Shown: piece after piece, positions 47,885-59,177 of the stretch | Layout of the letters: each line of letters opens with the position of its first letter | Numbering within the stretch: position 1 is the first letter of the stretch | DNA from: Cyrtodaria siliqua | Lineage: Eukaryota; Mollusca; Bivalvia; Adapedonta; Hiatellidae | NCBI GenBank assembly: GCA_037043455.1 | Contig: JAWPHD010000082.1 | Location: 186,001 to 250,000 of the forward strand | Direction: 5' to 3' | DNA length: 64,000 nt | Notes under the pieces: model-generated | What the model was told of the DNA's origin: nothing | Database searches by the model: none | The model's input: only the letters and a program-made list of their open reading frames with translations | Made by a program: the position numbers and the translations under genes

Positions 47885-47886
<2 letters not shown>
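45976..47886. other. AT-rich region without genes
   Basis: A 40-bp tandem pair (ACACCAATA.TGTGGACACA and GCTGAATATTTGAAACTC) lies at 46094-46175, and short TTCAGTA repeats lie near 46623-46662. No gene seen. Confidence 0.45.

Positions 47887-47929
<43 letters not shown>
47887..47929 (+). repeat. (GA)n microsatellite
   Basis: A perfect GA run of 43 bases, long enough to be length-polymorphic. Confidence 0.97.
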
Positions 47930-47935
<6 letters not shown>

Positions 47936-48332
47936 TAGAGAAAATAAACACAGACAGAAAAGAAAAATACATATTGATATAGGTTTATTATATTGCACCG
48001 AGAATTTAAAACTATGGTAATTATAACAAAGAAAATGTTAAAACTTCAGATTGTTTTACGTCTATTTTAATATATACAACTTTTAAGCATGTTCAAAGTA
48101 AAAATGATACTGGATTTATAAATCGAGGTGTTATTCTTAATGTTGTTAGTAAATTGCCGAATGTAAATTTATACATGGTTCAACCAGATAATTCAAGTTA
48201 AAGAAACGTTCTTCAAGAAACTGACCCGAAAAGAACGTCAAAATGACACTACAAAACTGTTTATCAACACTCCATCTCTATGTTCAGGTCATATAATAAT
48301 GTACATGTGACGATTCACGATTTCTTAAAGTT
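47930..48332. other. AT-rich spacer
   Basis: Nothing recognised. Confidence 0.4.
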
Positions 48333-48742
48333 CTCCGGCCATGTTTTGTTTCATGAACATGTTTATGCTTATTTAAATCGAAATCAATACACAACAATAG
48401 ATATTTACAATTCAAACATTGCAATATTTGTGAAAAGCGAGAATAAGATTTTATGTGATGACGTGGAAACTTTGAATAAGTAAATTAAACCACAGGTAAA
48501 TGTATTCATCAATTATCTGGCAATAGTTGTATAGCTATACATTTCAGATTTACCTTATTTCCCCGTGCAGTCACTCAGTGGTAAAAGTAGTATCCACGTC
48601 ATGCAAATAATACTTTTTTTTTTACAAACAACTTAGCGATTTTCAATACACGTTTCTCTCCGAGACTATCAAGAAATGTTCATATGATGTTTAAGAGTTA
48701 AATTTGTTAATTGATAATACTACAAAAAAGGTGGCCATTCAT
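48333..48742 (+). repeat. Dispersed repeat family C, copy 2
   Basis: Counterpart of 3260-3653 in the same orientation, with an extra ~20-25 bases near 48497. Confidence 0.65.
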
Positions 48743-50046
48743 CTGTAATATTAAAAAAGTTTATGCAATGTATTCACATAAACTGCATCCACTGTCGGTG
48801 AAATTCATCCTAGGACTTTTTAATTTCTCAGGAAACGCATTCTACTCCTCGGAATTTTTCAAAGCTGTTCGCAGTAAAATTCAAGAGCGCGCTAGCCTCA
48901 TTTCTACAACTTCAAACATTGAGAACGGACAAAAGATTATTAAATTATTTTTTTCAATGCATTTATAACTGATGGAGACTAATTTAGCCCAATAAATTAT
49001 TTATCTAAAAGTAATTCTGATTGTTCCCTTTCTTGGTGACAAACATAAAAGGGACGCCTGTAGGAACATCAAACGTAAAAGAATGGAACAGATGTAAACA
49101 TGGATACAAATGTTAAACAAAAATTCACGTATGTAAAAACATAATACACATGTAAAACGATTGGTTACATATGTCAAACCAAATATTGTATGACAAATTT
49201 AACATTTTTTCTTATTAAAGTCACATATGTCAATAAAAAAAAAATCCAAAACTAATACAAATATGTAATAATGAATGCACGTACAAATGAGGTTGTAGTT
49301 ATAATATTGTTATCAGTTGGTAATGAACACAACACAATGATGGACGGTTAAATTTTTGTACTAAAGCTACTTTAAAGTCCGAATATGATATCTTCTCCTG
49401 AAAAACAACAACAAACTTATCACCTTAAATGGCGTAAATTTTACGGATTAAAAAGTTTGACTTGGTTCAATATGGTGATGATGATTCTTTCTTATTTGAA
49501 TTTTAGAAAGTGTAGTCTGGATTGTGCTAACTTTGTGGGTGCAATTATTTTTGCTATAGTTAGTGAAAATGGTTTGTTTGTGTAATATAATAATAACCCT
49601 TAAATCAACCAAATACATAGAGGATGCGAGCCTATTGCTGAGCATTATATCATTTTTGCTAACGAGTTTAATAAATTCAATAATGAATTAGAACGAACGT
49701 TAGATTCTATTTATCACATAACTCACATATCGAATTTTATTGCATTTTGCCTGTCGCTTTAACACGCGAAACCGACATAAACCGTGGAAATTGGATCACA
49801 GTAATTACCGATTTTTTTTGACAGCGCATATTAGACTTATTTGCATACTTGTATAACTAGTGGTATAGAATAGTGTTATTCCACTCCCACACCGTATGTT
49901 ATGTGATAAAATGCATATATTAAAGGAATAACCTACCAATATACTGAAAATGCAAAGAACTACTTTCCGCTAATTGGCAAATGGAGAGTTCGTTCTTGGT
50001 CATACTTCATCAACAAAATAAAGAATAATACGAGGGTATTTTCATA
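48743..50046. other. AT-rich region without recognised genes
   Basis: Open frames near 48711-48968 and 49385-49585 lack family features. No other structure was noted. Confidence 0.35.
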
Positions 50047-50135
50047 TCACACCCTATATCAGGCCTGAGACACCATATCAGCCCGAGAGCTTTAGCCCGA
50101 GGGCTGATATGGGTCGAGGGCCTAATACACTAAAC
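50047..50135. repeat. Foldback element, GCCCGAGGGC type
   Basis: ACCATATCAGCCCGAGAGC pairs with GCCCGAGGGCTGATATGG. Outer arms (TATATCAGGCC and GGGCCTAATACAC) extend the stem imperfectly. The core resembles the loop of the foldback at 30411-30549. Confidence 0.7.
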
Positions 50136-51275
50136 CAAACTGCTCAGTACCAACCTAAGAATATGTCAATAATATTCTCATTTTTTTTGTGTATTTTGAG
50201 CTTGATTAGAGATACAGATAAACTGCAAAATAACGAGTGTAAATCGTCTGCTCCGATTGCATGAACATATTTTAAAAACTTTTAAGTCAATGTGTTTTCT
50301 TAGAAATAAATTATAACACTTATACAACTGGGTATATAGGTTTTATTAAGTACTTCGAATTAGTGAAGCTTTCGATGTTCCTAATTCTAAAATATGCCAG
50401 TTAAAATTAATTTGATATCATGTTTTACTAGCATTACCACTACAAATGCGTTTGCAGAAGAAATTTTCTAAATATTTAATGTTAACGCTGAATTACATTT
50501 ACTTGAATTTCAAACAATATTCAATTTAAAGGGAGGTAATTTAAGATTATCCATATATCTTTTTTTATAGACGGAAAATCTGCGATAAATGGGTCAAATT
50601 TTTATGTTTTTTTTTATTATTTCATACCAATTTTAAGAATTTTATACCTTTAAGCGATCTTTGACTCATGTTATGTGTTTTATCAGTACGTTTCATGTTT
50701 TCATATAAAGGGAGGGTAACTCTCAAAAGATGTAACAATTGAAACAAAAAATGAATGTTTTACAAACTATGGGTCAAAACAAAATACTTATCATATATCT
50801 ATTCTAAAATATTTTTAAAATAAGAAAATTAGTTAAAATACAAAAGTTGATACTTAGAAATTTTGTTCAGTGTACTTATATACAGTATATAAATTGAAAT
50901 TTGGAAAAAATAAATAAGACAGTTGAATATTTTCTCTGATCTTATTATTCTGATTCTCATTCCCGAGCACACCCATACACTATCAAAAGTAAATCTTATA
51001 AGGCATTCTCTCTAAGTCTAGGATCTCTATTTTAAAATAGTATATTTCCTTATTCCTTAATTGGCCTAGAGGCCCTGAGAATCCTGCATTTTCGACGGAC
51101 TCGAGCTATATTGAATCTTAAACATATAAAAGGGATACATTATTTGCACCAGTCAATAATAATAATATGTGTCCATAATATAACAAAGATTGTGTGTAAA
51201 ATACAAATGACTTGTAGAATTTAATTAATTTACCCTATCTATCTTCCGACCAATCTATCTTCCGACCAATTCAAA
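50136..51275. other. AT-rich region before the satellite
   Basis: No gene. A short ATCTTCCGACCAATCT direct repeat lies at 51240-51290 just before the satellite array. Confidence 0.4.
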
Positions 51276-51289
51276 TTGGAGTCTATCCT

Positions 51290-53312
51290 CCGACCCCTTC
51301 GAAGAAACATAGTAATGTATTCAATAGTAAGGGTATGGAATATCCCGGATACGTCATCACCTTTCTCTTCTCAATGGTATTCGATAATATGGGCAGGGAA
51401 AGTCCCGGATACAAATGCACCTTTCTCTTCTCGGTGGTATTCGATAGTAAGGGTAGGGAATGTCCTGTCCCGGATATATATGCACCTTTCTGTTCTCGGT
51501 GATGTTCGACAGCAAGGGTAGGGCATGTCCCGGATACATCTGCACCTTTTTCTTCTCGGTGGTATTCGATAGTACGGGTAGGGAATGTCCCGGATACATA
51601 TGCACCTTTCTGTTCTCGGTGGTGTTCGACAGTAAGGCTAGGGAATATCCCGGATACCCGGATATATCTGCACCTTTCTCTTCTCGGTAGTGTTCGACAG
51701 TAAGTGTAGGGAATGTCCCGGATAAATATGCACCTTTCTGTTTTCGGTGGGGTTCGACAGTAAGGGTGGGGAATGTCCCGGAAAAATATGCACCTTTCTC
51801 TTATAGGTGGTTTTCGATAATAAGGGTAAGGAATGTCCAGGACACATATGCACCTTTTTCTTCTCGATGGTGTTCGATAGTAAGGAAAAGGAATGTCTCG
51901 GAAACATATGCACCTTTCTCTCTTAGGTGGTTTTCGAAAATAAGTGTAAGGAATGTCCAGGACACATATGCACCTTTCTCTTCTCGGTGGTGTTCGATAG
52001 CAAAGGTAGGGAATGTGCCGGATACATATGCACATTTCTTTTCACGGTGGTGTTCGATAGATAGGTTAGGGAATGACCAGGATACATATGCACCTTTTTT
52101 TTCTCGGTGGTGTTCGACAGTAAGGCTAGGGAATGTCCCGGATATATCTGCACCTTTCTCGTCTCGGTAGTATTCGACAGTAAGGGTAGGGAATGTCCCG
52201 GATACATATGCACCTTTCTGTTCTCAGTGGTGTTCGACAGTAATGGTAGGGAATGTCCCGGATACATATGCACCTTTCTCTTTTCTGTGGTTTTCGATAG
52301 TAAGGGTTGGGAATGTCCCAGAAATATATGCACCTTTCTCTTCGCGGTGGTATTTGATAGTAAGGGTAAGGAATGTCCAGGATACATATGCACCTTTCTC
52401 TTCTCGGTTCGTGTTTGATAGCAAAGGTAGGAAATGTCCCGGATACATATGCACCTTTCTCTTCACGGTGTTGTTTGATAGTAAGGTTAGGGAATGTCCA
52501 GGCTCATAGGCACCTTCTTTTTCTTTTTGGTGTTCGATAGTAAGGGTAGGGAATTCCCGTGTCCCCGATACATATGCAATATTCTCTTTTCGGTGGTGTT
52601 CGATAATATGGGTAGGGAATGTCCTAGATACATATGTACCTTTCTATTATATTAAGGGTAGGGAATATCCCGGATACATATGCACTTTCTCTTCGCGATG
52701 GTATTCGATAGTAAGGATAGGGAATGCACCTTTCTCTTTTCGGTGGTATTCGATAGTAAGGGTATTGACTATCCCGGATACCTATGGACCGTTCTCTTCC
52801 CGGTGGTATTCTATAGTAAGGGTAGGAATTTCTGGGATACATATGCACCTTTCTCTTCTCGGTAGTATTCGATAGTAAGGTTGGGGAATGTCCCGGATAC
52901 ATATGTACCTTTCTCTTTCCGGTGGTGTTCGATAGTACGGTTAAAGAATGTCCCGGAGACATATGCACCTTTCGCTTCTCGTTGGTGTTCGATAGTTAGT
53001 TTATGGAATATCCCGGATACATATGCACCTTTCTCTTCTCGGTGGTATTCGAAAGTAAGGGTAGGGAATGTCCCGGATACATATGAATTTTTCACTTCTC
53101 GGTGATATTCGATAGTAAAGTTAGGGAATTTCCCGGATATATATGCACCTTTCCCTGCTCAGTTGTTTTCGATAGTAAAGGTAGGCAATGTCCCGGATAC
53201 ATATTCACCTTTTCTTCTCTGTGGTATTCGATAGTAAAAGGGTAGGGAATCTCTTTTCGGTGGTGTTCGATAGCAAGGGTTGAGTGTATCCCGGATACAT
53301 ATGCACCTTACA
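51290..53312 (+). repeat. 60-bp satellite array, about 33 units
   Basis: The unit is close to GGTGGTATTCGATAGTAAGG, then GTAGGGAATGTCCCGGATAC, then ATATGCACCTTTCTCTTCTC. Most units keep exactly 60 bases with 5-15 percent divergence. A few are shortened, for example near 52700 and 53235, or carry short duplications near 51465 and 51655. Because 60 is a multiple of three, several frames on both strands stay open for up to 250 codons with a 20-residue period. No signal peptide, splice sites or consistent single frame support coding. Confidence 0.95.
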
Positions 53313-53632
53313 TATGCGGATGTTCCAGCACAATTTTCACCTCGCGACGAGCAATCAAGCAATTATCAAGTTTTCTCAATCTGTTCTTAATACAAATATG
53401 TAAACGCCAAATGGCGATGGCGTACTTGCTACCAAACACCCCCTATAACTTTTCAAACTGCTTGATTACCCTGCTCGGGGAAACTTTGCTGACCCCACCG
53501 CCCCCTCCCCCGGTCTATACCACTTGTCAATCCGGTTTATCAATTTAACAAAATTAGTATTTTAATCCTGTTTATTAATTCAGCATAAATAATATATATT
53601 AATATATACTACAGGTTCGATTATTCAAATTA
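53313..53632. other. Spacer between satellite and polymerase relic
   Basis: No gene recognised. It is the flank where a terminal repeat of the Polinton-type element might be expected, but none can be confirmed with only one end in view. Confidence 0.35.
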
Positions 53633-53698
53633 TCAAGCAAAGTCAGACTGACACGGACAGTAGTCTTCATCGTCGCTGAACATATCGTATTCTACCAT
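53633..53698 (-). CDS. Possible 21-residue acidic micro-ORF
   Basis: Nine bases after the polymerase stop codon an ATG opens a frame reading MVEYDMFSDDEDYCPCQSDF and one more Ala before TGA. It is strikingly acidic with two Cys, unlike random AT-rich sequence. It could be a relic of the next gene or a frameshifted extension. Likely not functional. Confidence 0.2.
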   Translation of the reverse strand: MVEYDMFSDDEDYCPCQSDFA

Positions 53699-53837
53699 GG
53701 AGCATTTTATTTATAGGCTAATGTACCTTGTCCATTATCTAGTATGTACCTTTTATCATCATAAGCTGACAAACTTTTCTTATTTATGACATAACTGTTT
53801 AGTTCATGTTTGTTTTGTCTGATAACTTCCATTTGGT

Positions 53838-54480
53838 AGTGAGGCCTCTATAGCCCAGTGGTAGAGCACTGGGCCCTCAAGCGGAAGGTCGTGGGTTCAA
53901 ACACCGCCGGATGCTGGTCTCTCCGTATCATGTTTCTTTAATTCATTGCGTATAAGTCATCACCATTCGGCAAAAATTCACCTTTTCGGCCCTCAAATTT
54001 GCTTTATGAGTAGTTAGTACCTCACTGCTGTCTTGTGACGATGTAAGGTAGACGTTCACTGAAAGAAGGGAAGCTGTAGACAGAAATTATTTGGTTCTTC
54101 GTATAGCGCATCTAAAGTATGCAGTGGCCAATAGCCTAGTAGTGGCATAGTTGCTTGAATGGAATACCATGGAGTACTATGGGGAAGCTGTTTCACAACA
54201 ATAGACAATAATCATGATAATAGAAGACATATCAGCAATGTCCCAAAAACAGTTCAATCCAAAGGAAAAAAGAGAAACATCTGGTGAACTGCGGGTGAAC
54301 AGCGAGAGTCGTCGTTGAAACGGAATATATAGCGAGGCTTCAGCAGAAGGTATGTCACAACAGATCACCATCCAGTAGGAGAGACAACAGCAGAGCTGGC
54401 GGAAGACGGAGTGAGGGGAGGCGAAAGAAAGGAGCAGATAAGGGGTTGAGAAGGTGGGCCAAAAAGAAAACAAAAAAAAT
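53838..54480 (+). mobile_element. 643-bp tRNA-headed SINE inside the polymerase relic
   Basis: It is flanked by exact 8-bp duplications CATTTGGT (53830-53837 and 54481-54488) that belong to the interrupted polymerase frame. The head (53842-53915) has A box TAGCCCAGTGGTAGAGCA and B box GGGTTCAAAC. The acceptor and anticodon stems do not pair, so it is tRNA-derived rather than a tRNA. The 3' end is A-rich (ACAAAAAAAAT). At 643 bp it is long for a SINE. The body matches no other repeat in this window. Confidence 0.75.
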
Positions 54481-54821
54481 CATTTGGTTGTAACTTTCTG
54501 TTGCCGTAAGCAAAATATCCTTGTAGTTATCATGCGCTATATTTGTTTTAACAGCACACTTTTTAATACCCTTGCATTTCTTTGTACCAGTCTTATTATC
54601 TAATATGTACCAATATAGTTTACTTTGTAGTCCGACAAATTCAACAATGGGTATCCCACTAGTTTTATCTTTCAACTGACCGATAACCTTTTATTATCAT
54701 CAACATTTTTTGGGATCATATTCACTATTAACAAAGGTTCTTTTTCCTTGTAAAAATCTTCATACGCATCTTTTGTTTTTATTTCATAGCACAAGGAATC
54801 AGTATCATTAAATAATAACTA

Positions 54822-54824
<3 letters not shown>

Positions 54825-54867
<43 letters not shown>
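54825..54867 (-). repeat. L1-B poly(A) tail
   Basis: A 43-base T run on the plus strand, directly beyond the conserved 3' end (ATGGAGACTGAAAA). A long, unbroken tail suggests a fairly recent insertion, although its length in the assembly is unreliable. Confidence 0.95.
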
Positions 54868-55385
54868 CAGTCTCCATATGTTGGAGACCCGTTTATTCTC
54901 CCCGTCCAATGATGTACGAGGGGTCGAGGAGGACCATCCCCTTGTACACCTTACAACATTTACATTATTTTTTTTACAAAAATATGTATAACAAATTCCT
55001 AAATCAATAATACTCACTCAGATCTCTCAATCATTCGCTCACTAGTTCTAATTTACTATACATTACCACTATTTTATAGAACTTAATGACAAAAAGTAAT
55101 CTTTCAATAGAAAATTTCTGTTGAGTATTTTTATTTGGTTATAAGTGAGTTTTTATGGTTTTGGTAACACATTTACATTCACACATGAATGCAAAAAAGT
55201 GAATATATATTAATTATAGTATGACTTAACTTTATTGGTTGGGGAGCATGATGGGGTGGGTTAAAAAAAATAAAAATTTAAAAAAAAAAAAAATATGGGG
55301 AGTGGGGGTTGGGGTTGAGGATATGTCTCTGGCATTAGTATCTGGCGTTCTATTGTTAAAAAAATAACAAATACACATCTGGGTC
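54868..55385 (-). other. L1-B 3' UTR with terminal stem-loops
   Basis: On the minus strand TGTACAAGGGG pairs with CCCCTCGTACA (one mismatch), and GTCTCCA pairs with TGGAGAC around a five-base loop immediately before the poly(A). Both are present, more or less preserved, in L1-A. The rest is AT-rich with an A run at 55260-55300. Confidence 0.65.
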
Positions 55386-58300
55386 TTATTTTTCCAAACT
55401 TAACAGTTCGTGAAACTTTTCCCATGAAATTAAAAATATGTTGTAGTTGTTTTCAACAATGGATATTTCTTTGCTTGTTTTATACAAAAGTTGGATTCTG
55501 TGCTTCAGTGTTGTAATTGTGGGTATGTTTTTTGAGCATCTGCAGTAATATAAGTAGTATTTTGTCTCTAAAAGGATGAGCTGGATTAAGTTGCTTACAT
55601 TTTTGTCATATGTTCCAAAGATAAATGATTTTTCTTCAAGAGTAATTTCAATATCTTTTGTGAGCAGCCAATCTTTAAGTTTACTTAATATATTTGTTGT
55701 TTTCTCACATTCCCATAAAATATGTATAATTGTTTCGGAGGCCGTTGAACAGAAAGAACATATTGGATTGTCAAGTATTTTTATCTTATGTAGAAAACTA
55801 TTTGTTGCTAAGATGTTATGGTTGATGCGTGTCTGGAACCATTGCAATGTAGTATCTTTGGTTATTGAAAAAGGCCAAGTAAAAATCTGTTTCCAAACTG
55901 AGTTGCTGATTTGGTACCGTTTATTCCATGAAAGTTTTGCAGTAGGGATTTTAAGATTTTGGTTTAGTAGAAGATACATATCTTTTATTCCCTTCTCATT
56001 TTTTATGTATATTTTAATAGGATTTGGTATGATGGGGTTTTCAAGCTTGCTTGTAACTTCTATGTTGTTATCTTTTTTCATTTTTTTGACAGCAGTTACT
56101 AAACTGTGGTACTGTAGAAAATTAATGTTTACATCAAATGCATATTTTAGTTCTTCCTGTGTGTACAAATTCCCATCAATTTTTGTAATGTCATTTATAG
56201 TATACATTCCTTTATCAAACCAGGATTTTATAAAATAGCTTTTTGACCCTACCCTGACATTTTCGTTATAAAAGATTGGGCCTGATAAGTATAGATCTGT
56301 GTTCACTGGCTTGGACCTGGATAGTATTAGTATGTGTGACTTTAAAACATCTTTCCAAAAGGGGTTTGAAATATTATTTATTATTTCTTGTGCATACATA
56401 ACTCCGCACCAAGATAATTTGTTTATATCTAAATATGATTTAAGGATATTTGCATATTTGTTTTCCTCTAACAGTAATCTTCTAATCCATGTTGATTTTA
56501 AGGCTGATATAAATGCAGAGAGATTTGTCATTCTCAATCCACCTTCTTCATAATCCTTACATAATACAGTGTTTTTAATTCTTGATTTACCTTGCCATAG
56601 GAAGTTAAAACACAATGTGTTTATTTCATTGATAACATTGTCTTTTGGATTAGGTAAGGATAAAAACAAATGATTAAGTGAAGGTAAAAGGAGTGACTTT
56701 ATAACTGTAATTCTACCAATGGGAGTCAGGTATCTACGTTGCCAACTACTTATTTTTTTCCTCAAAGCTATTATTTTGTCATTGTAATTCAAGTCATTCA
56801 TTTTTGTAAGATCTGTGTCGAATATAATTCCTAACAGTTTAAATCTAGAGTTTCCCCATGTCAGTTTCCATTTAGTTTTTATTGAATGTGTGCTATATTT
56901 CATTGAGCCTAACCAAACCACCTGCGTTTTTTTCAAAGTTAACTTTTAATCCAGAAATATTTGCAAAGAAATCCAGCTCACGTAATGTTTCATTCAATGA
57001 GGTTTCAGACCCATCTAAAAATGAAGTTGTGTCATCGGCAAATTGTGTTAACTTGTATTCTTTATTGTTTATTTTAATCCCTTGTATCTTTTTGTTATGC
57101 CTAATTTTTATAGCCAAGATTTCCGCGCATAAAATAAATATATAAGGGGACAGGGGATCGCCTTGCCTACAGCCGCGTGCAATACTGAAAAAGGATGACA
57201 AATTACCTCCTTGATTAACAGACAACTGAGCATTTTTATAAAACAGAGTTATCCATGCTTGTATTGATGGACCGAAATTAAAAAACTTCAATACTTTTTT
57301 TATAAAGGACCATGACAAAGAATCAAAGGCTTTTTCAAAATCAACAAGTAGAAGTAATCCTGGTATATGTTTTTCTTCTAAATAATGCATTATGTCATAT
57401 GTCAGTCTTGTATTTTCGCCCAAAAAACGACCTGCTAAAAATCCTGTTTGATCTCTATTAATAAGCTTATTTAATACAGTTTTTATTCTATTAGCTACAG
57501 AGGCAGACGCCATTTTATATACAGTATTTAAAAGAGAAATAGGTCTATAGTTCTTTAAAAAATATCTATCCTTGTTTTCTTTGGGTATTAGGGTAACAAT
57601 ACCTTGTCTTTGTGTTATAAATAACTCTCCTATTTCATAACTATAATTAAGGGCCCTGAGGACAAAGTGTCCTAATTGTCTCCAAAATACCTTGTAAAAT
57701 TCACATGTAAATCCACTACTGCCGGGGCTGCGGTTATTAGTCATATTTTTTAATGAGGAAGACAATTCTAAATATGTTAGTAAACCTTCAAGATTATTTG
57801 ATTCTCTGTGGTCCAGTTTAGGAATATTAACATTTTTCAAATGTTCATTTAGGTCTATATCTTGCAATTTTTTATCTCTACTACTATATAACGTTTTATA
57901 AAAATCCTCAGTTTCTTTCAATATTTCATGCTGGTCTGTTATTATATTTCCGTCCTCTTTTTTTAAAGTAGGTATGATTTTGCTAAGGTAATTGTGCGAT
58001 TCTAGGGCGCAAAAATATTTGTTGGTTTTTCTCCCTCGATTATATTTGTTGCTCTTGATCTTATAACAGAACCCATTATTTTAGTTTTCCTAATATTTTT
58101 TAGCTCACACTGTAGTAAAACCAATTCCTCTACTTTTTCTGCATTTAAATCTTTTTCTAGCTGTGATATTTTTTGAACAATTTTTGATTCCTTTTCGTCT
58201 CTTTGCTTTTTTATGTAACTAGAGTATGAAATAGATTTTCCTCTCAGTTCCATCATAAGTGTTTCCAGAAACAGTCGATCATTGATTGTAAATTGAATTT

Positions 58301-59177
58301 CATTATTAGGTATGTTTTCTAAATTTTCTAAATCATATATAGGAAGAGAGTATTGTTTTTTTATTTCTTGAATTTTGTCCTTGATAGTTTCTAAATATTG
58401 CATATCTTTAAGCAATGAATTATTATGTTTCCAAAGAGGTTTACCTTTTATAAATTCATTAAAACATAAAATCAATTGAACAGGTGAATGATCAGATCTG
58501 TAACTATTTTCTATAGTGCAGCTTTTAATAGAAGTTTGAAAGTTTTCAGATATTAAAAAAAAATCTAAACGGGCTTGTTGAAATGGCTGGCGTCTCCGCC
58601 ATGAGTATCTCTTTATTGTGGGATGGGTTTCTCTAAATGGGTCTATCAGGTACTTATTTTGTATAATTTCTAGAAGTTTGTCTCTAGCTTTTTTATTGTT
58701 TATGGCTTTATAATTACAGTAGTCTAGATCAGGATTAATGACAAGATTAAAATCACCGCACCATATAATGTGTTCATTATTTAATTCCTCAACTGCATTT
58801 ATTACACTTTCAAAAAACAATGGATCATCTGTGTTTGGACCATATATTGAAGCTAAAGTTAATCTATTATTATCAATTGTCATATCTAACAGCAAAAAAT
58901 TTCCATTTGGGTCTGCCTTTGATTGATGTACTTTATAATCAAAGTTATTGTTAAACAGGATTGCTACACCTCTTGCATTAGATTTAAAAGAACTAAAATA
59001 ACAATCGTTTCCCCATCTAGTTCGTACAAATTTTTCATCTTTTCCTGGACTGAAATGTGTATCTTGCAGACAATAAATGTTACAGTTTTTTTCTTTTAAA
59101 TAGTGAAATAGATCTGTACGCTTTGGTAGCTGGCCGATCCCCTGACAATTTAAGGACATTATCTTGATTTCACTCAT
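55386..59177 (-). pseudogene. L1-B ORF2: endonuclease / reverse transcriptase, two frameshifts
   Basis: The start is ATG 59177 (MSEIKIMSLNCQGIG). An apurinic-type endonuclease covers residues 1-240, with LNCQG, QDTHF, YGPN, CGDFN and SDHSPV. The frame slips by one base near 58017, within a T/A run. RT follows with LLVDFEKAFDSLSWSF, GCRQGDPLSPYIFILCAEIL and the active-site FADDTTSF. A second slip lies near 56935 in a run of seven A. The C-terminal ~515 codons contain the zinc knuckle CSFCSTASETIIHILWEC and end at TAA 55386. Total length is near 1,260 codons, normal for L1/Tx1 ORF2. The protein nicks target DNA and reverse-transcribes its own RNA. Both breaks are in homopolymers and could be sequencing errors. 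The 220-codon plus-strand frame over it is a shadow. Confidence 0.88.

Noticed and set aside
51283..52035. 250-codon minus-strand ORF and many others over the 60-bp array
   Set aside because: All follow from a 60-base repeat without stops. Several frames on both strands are equally open and none has a credible start, signal or splice context.
53842..53915. Functional tRNA gene
   Set aside because: A and B boxes are present, but the acceptor and anticodon stems do not pair. It is the head of the inserted SINE.
55576..56238. 220-codon plus-strand ORF
   Set aside because: Antisense shadow of L1-B ORF2. Its counterpart in L1-A (24160-24585) is likewise a shadow.
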